NCBI GenBank assembly: GCA_023427285.1
Contig: JAEZBH010000010.1
Span: forward strand, 1 to 8,255
Source of the DNA: Pseudomonadota bacterium
Lineage (GTDB): Bacteria > Pseudomonadota > Alphaproteobacteria > Sphingomonadales > Sphingomonadaceae
Reading direction: 5' to 3'
DNA length: 8,255 bases
Of this stretch, positions 6,668-8,255 are shown one piece after another. Position 1 is the first letter of the stretch; each line of letters opens with the position of its first letter. The notes beneath the pieces are model-generated. The model saw only the letters and a list, made by a program, of their open reading frames with translations, searched no databases and was not told where the DNA came from. The position numbers were made by a program, and so were the translations under genes.

Positions 6668-6737
6668 GGCGTTCGATTGAATTTGGGAGTGAATGTTCCT
6701 GATTTAATTGGGCGTTTTGAATTACTGAGTGATCGTT
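6668..6737 (+). repeat. Imperfect direct repeat in the tetR leader
   Basis: Copy 1 (6668-6697) and copy 2 (6711-6737) share GGCGTT, then TTGAATT, then AGTGA and GTT in the same order; copy 1 has three extra bases after GGCGTT. Copy 2 ends exactly at the base before the ATG of the TetR gene. The repeat period is about 40-43 bp. It may be paired regulator sites or a small duplication. The 6398-6737 non-coding stretch also holds the two REP-like copies and the orphan terminator; no convincing gene is seen in it. Confidence 0.45.
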
Positions 6738-7385
6738 ATGGAAATCTCTGAAATGCTCGAAAAACTGCGGAAAACCGGCCAGAAGGCTGGCCGTGGCCGA
6801 CCCCGGGCATTCAATCGGGATACGGCGCTTGCCGTTGCCGCAGAGACCTTCTGGCAGCTTGGCTATGAGGGGGCCTCCATTGCCGATCTGACCGAGGCCA
6901 TGGGGATTTCGCCCCAAAGCCTCTATGCGGCGTTCGGCTCCAAGGCCCGGCTCTATGCCGAGACGCTTGACTGGTTCGAGGCGGAGGTGGCCGGGTTCCT
7001 CTCTGCGACACTGGCCGCAGAGGCGGACGTGCTGTCAGCGTTCGAGCAGATGTTTCTGGAAGCGGCGCAGAGCTACCTCACGCCGGGCAGGCCGAAGGGG
7101 TGCATGGTCTCCAACGCGCTGATCGGGTGTGCGGCGGAGAGCGGTGAGGTGGCCCGCCATGTGGCAGACCTGCGCCAGCAGCGGCTGCGTTTGTTCGAGG
7201 CGCGGATCGCTCGGGGCGTGGCTGACGGACAGCTGCGCCCGGAGACCTATGCGGCAGGGCTGGCGCGGTATGTCTCTGCAGTTCTGCAAGGCATGGCGGT
7301 GCAGGCGCGTGATGGCGCAACGCTCCCGGACCTTCTGGTGCTGGGCCAGTTGGCAATGGCGGCGCTGATCCGTCACAAGGCGTGA
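6738..7385 (+). CDS. TetR/AcrR-family transcriptional regulator
   Basis: This 215-residue protein has the normal TetR size and layout. After a basic GRGRPRAFNRDTAL segment (18-31), the N-terminal domain carries the helix-turn-helix at about 46-68 (ASIADLTEAMGISPQSLYAAFGSK), the family's most conserved region. The rest is an all-helical ligand-binding and dimerisation domain, with the GCMVSNALIG segment (121-130) found in a subgroup of TetR regulators. It probably represses its own gene and nearby targets until a small ligand binds; the ligand is unknown. ATG 6738 is chosen, with a poor GAG at 6727-6729. GTG 6729 (three residues longer) and ATG 6753, which has GGAA at 6740-6743 upstream, are alternatives. 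It faces the SDR gene tail to tail. Such regulators often sit beside an oxidoreductase they control, which is suggestive only. Confidence 0.9.
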   Translation: MEISEMLEKLRKTGQKAGRGRPRAFNRDTALAVAAETFWQLGYEGASIADLTEAMGISPQSLYAAFGSKARLYAETLDWFEAEVAGFLSATLAAEADVLSAFEQMFLEAAQSYLTPGRPKGCMVSNALIGCAAESGEVARHVADLRQQRLRLFEARIARGVADGQLRPETYAAGLARYVSAVLQGMAVQARDGATLPDLLVLGQLAMAALIRHKA

Positions 7386-7391
7386 CGGCAG

Positions 7392-7401
7392 GTGACGTCA
7401 C
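7392..7401. other. 10-bp palindrome between convergent stop codons
   Basis: GTGACGTCAC is a perfect palindrome filling most of the 16-bp gap between the TetR and SDR stop codons. With no loop or T-tract it is not a typical bidirectional terminator. It may be chance, or a protein-binding site. Confidence 0.3.
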
Positions 7402-8154
7402 TCAGAAGTGGGAGAGGTAGCCGCCATCGACCGGCAGCAGGTGCCCGGTGATGTATGACGCGGCGGGCGAGGCGAGGAACACGACCGCGCCCGCGATCTC
7501 CTCCGGCCTGCCCCAGCGGCCCAGCGACGTGCGCTTGCCGAGCCATGCGTTGAGGCTTTCATCGGCCACCATTTCGGCGTTGGCCTCTGTCGCGAAGAAG
7601 CCGGGGGCAACGGCGTTGACGGTGATGCCGCGCTCGCCAAGCTCCGCGGCCAACGCCTTGGTCAGCCCGGCAAGCCCGCCTTTGGCGGCGGTGTAGGCGG
7701 CATCGCCTGAGCGGGCGATCATCCCCGCAATCGAGGTGATGTTGATGATACGCCCGCCCGGCTTCATGTGCCGGGCGATGAGGCGGGAGAGGTGGAGCGG
7801 GGCAACCAGATCGACGTTGAGGAGTCCCTGAATGTCGGCAAGGGGCAGGTCGTCCAGCTTGCCGCGTGCGCGGACGCCCGCGTTGTTCACCAGAATATCA
7901 ACCGGGCCGTGGGCGGCGATGAGTTCATCAATGGCGGGCTCGAAGCCGGGAAGGTCGGCAAGGTCCATGCACCACGGCAGGGCGCGGGTGCCAGAGGGGT
8001 CTAGCGAGCGGGCGGCAGTTTCCAGCGCGGCCCGGTCGCGCCCGTGCAGAATGACCAGCGCGCCTGCCTGCATCAGCCCGCGCGCCATTTCGAAGCCCAG
8101 ACCCCGGCTTGCGCCGGTGACGAGGGCCAGCTTGTCTTGCAAATCGAACATCAT
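7402..8154 (-). CDS. SDR-family NAD(P)-dependent oxidoreductase
   Basis: This is a classical short-chain dehydrogenase/reductase of 250 residues, the usual length. The Rossmann nucleotide-binding motif is TGASRGLG (13-20). D64 follows the third strand, NNAG lies at 90-93, and the catalytic set N113, S141, Y154 and K158 (YTAAK) is complete. The C-terminal PVDGGY is typical. R39 after the second strand (HGRD) suggests NADPH rather than NADH. The overall sequence, including SLGRWGRPEEIAGAVVFLASPAASYITG, resembles gluconate 5-dehydrogenase and 3-oxoacyl-ACP reductase-like members, but the substrate cannot be read from the sequence. Start: ATG 8154, with AAGG about 8 nt upstream; ATG 8151 is the next codon. 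The gene is convergent with the TetR gene and divergent from the partial gene at the window end. Confidence 0.93.
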   Translation of the reverse strand: MMFDLQDKLALVTGASRGLGFEMARGLMQAGALVILHGRDRAALETAARSLDPSGTRALPWCMDLADLPGFEPAIDELIAAHGPVDILVNNAGVRARGKLDDLPLADIQGLLNVDLVAPLHLSRLIARHMKPGGRIINITSIAGMIARSGDAAYTAAKGGLAGLTKALAAELGERGITVNAVAPGFFATEANAEMVADESLNAWLGKRTSLGRWGRPEEIAGAVVFLASPAASYITGHLLPVDGGYLSHF

Positions 8155-8175
8155 GGCGGTGCCTTAGCACATTAG

Positions 8176-8193
8176 GTGGACGATGGCGTCCAC
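8176..8193. promoter_or_regulatory. Perfect 7-4-7 dyad in the divergent promoter region (operator candidate)
   Basis: GTGGACG (8176-8182) and CGTCCAC (8187-8193) are perfect inverted repeats around ATGG. They lie between the SDR start (8154, - strand) and the + strand gene at the window end. A possible + strand -10 box TATAGG lies just downstream (8203-8208). A dyad of this size between divergent genes is typical of a dimeric repressor or activator site. No matching dyad is seen before the TetR gene, so that protein is not clearly the binder. Confidence 0.5.
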
Positions 8194-8239
8194 ATGATCT
8201 GTTATAGGCTCAATGGATTACTTGGGGCGAGAGGCGGGA

Positions 8240-8255
8240 ATGAGCAGGATCAAGA
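8240..8255 (+). CDS. Start of an unidentified gene, divergent from the SDR (partial)
   Basis: ATG 8240 opens a frame reading MSRIK to the window end. It is preceded by a good Shine-Dalgarno-like GAGAGG (8229-8234), 5 nt upstream. The frame is also open from an in-frame ATG at 8213 (MDYLGREAGMSRIK), so the start could be there. Too little is visible to name a product. Its divergent position suggests shared regulation with the SDR gene through the dyad at 8176-8193. Confidence 0.4.

Noticed and set aside
6517..6702. Possible 61-residue small protein with a short hydrophobic segment
   Set aside because: It starts at ATG 6517 inside a predicted stem, lacks a Shine-Dalgarno sequence, and crosses the REP-like hairpin and the terminator T-tract. 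A real gene would not be expected to read through its own terminator.
6276..6917. Open - strand frame across the non-coding stretch before tetR
   Set aside because: It overlaps the PLP enzyme end, both REP-like copies, the terminator and the TetR helix-turn-helix. The translation is low-complexity and rich in Pro, Ser and Arg, with no family resemblance.
1..8255. CRISPR array, prophage, insertion sequence or defence island
   Set aside because: No regularly spaced repeats, no transposase, integrase or phage gene, and no defence-type domain in any of the real open frames.

Overview
The window is GC-rich DNA from an alphaproteobacterium. The RpoA and GuaA sequences (for example the RpoA start [17 protein letters not shown] and the end [13 protein letters not shown]) look like those of the Sphingomonadales and related orders. 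That order-level placement rests on recall of protein families, not on a search. Nearly all real genes read on the + strand; only the last complete gene is on the - strand.

Layout. Positions 1-1800 are the end of the large ribosomal-protein operon: the last codons of rpsK (protein S11), rpoA (RNA polymerase alpha) and rplQ (protein L17), closed by a textbook rho-independent terminator. A strong GC hairpin with almost no T-tract lies between rpoA and rplQ. Positions 1801-3589 hold guaA (GMP synthase) with its own terminator; its start codon has no Shine-Dalgarno sequence and is preceded by an in-frame stop. Positions 3590-3853 are non-coding, with a 13-bp tandem repeat and a bulged hairpin. 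Positions 3854-5233 encode a ClC-type H+/Cl- antiporter, followed by a PLP-dependent cysteine synthase-like enzyme, probably of the cysteine desulfhydrase type (5345-6397).

Positions 6398-6737 are a second non-coding stretch and the most structured part of the window. It has two REP-like palindromes in inverted orientation, further hairpins, an orphan rho-independent terminator, then an AT-rich promoter region with a short palindrome and an imperfect direct repeat running up to a TetR-family regulator (6738-7385). The TetR gene is convergent with an SDR-family oxidoreductase (7402-8154, - strand), with only 16 bp between the stop codons. The SDR gene shares a short divergent promoter region, containing a perfect 7-4-7 dyad, with a + strand gene cut off by the window end.

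The left half is core information-processing and purine metabolism; the right half looks accessory (ion transport, sulfur amino-acid enzyme, regulator plus oxidoreductase). I saw no prophage, transposase, CRISPR array, tRNA or rRNA, and no clearly new multi-gene system. The best leads are the 6422-6635 repeat and possible small-RNA region and the two candidate operator regions.
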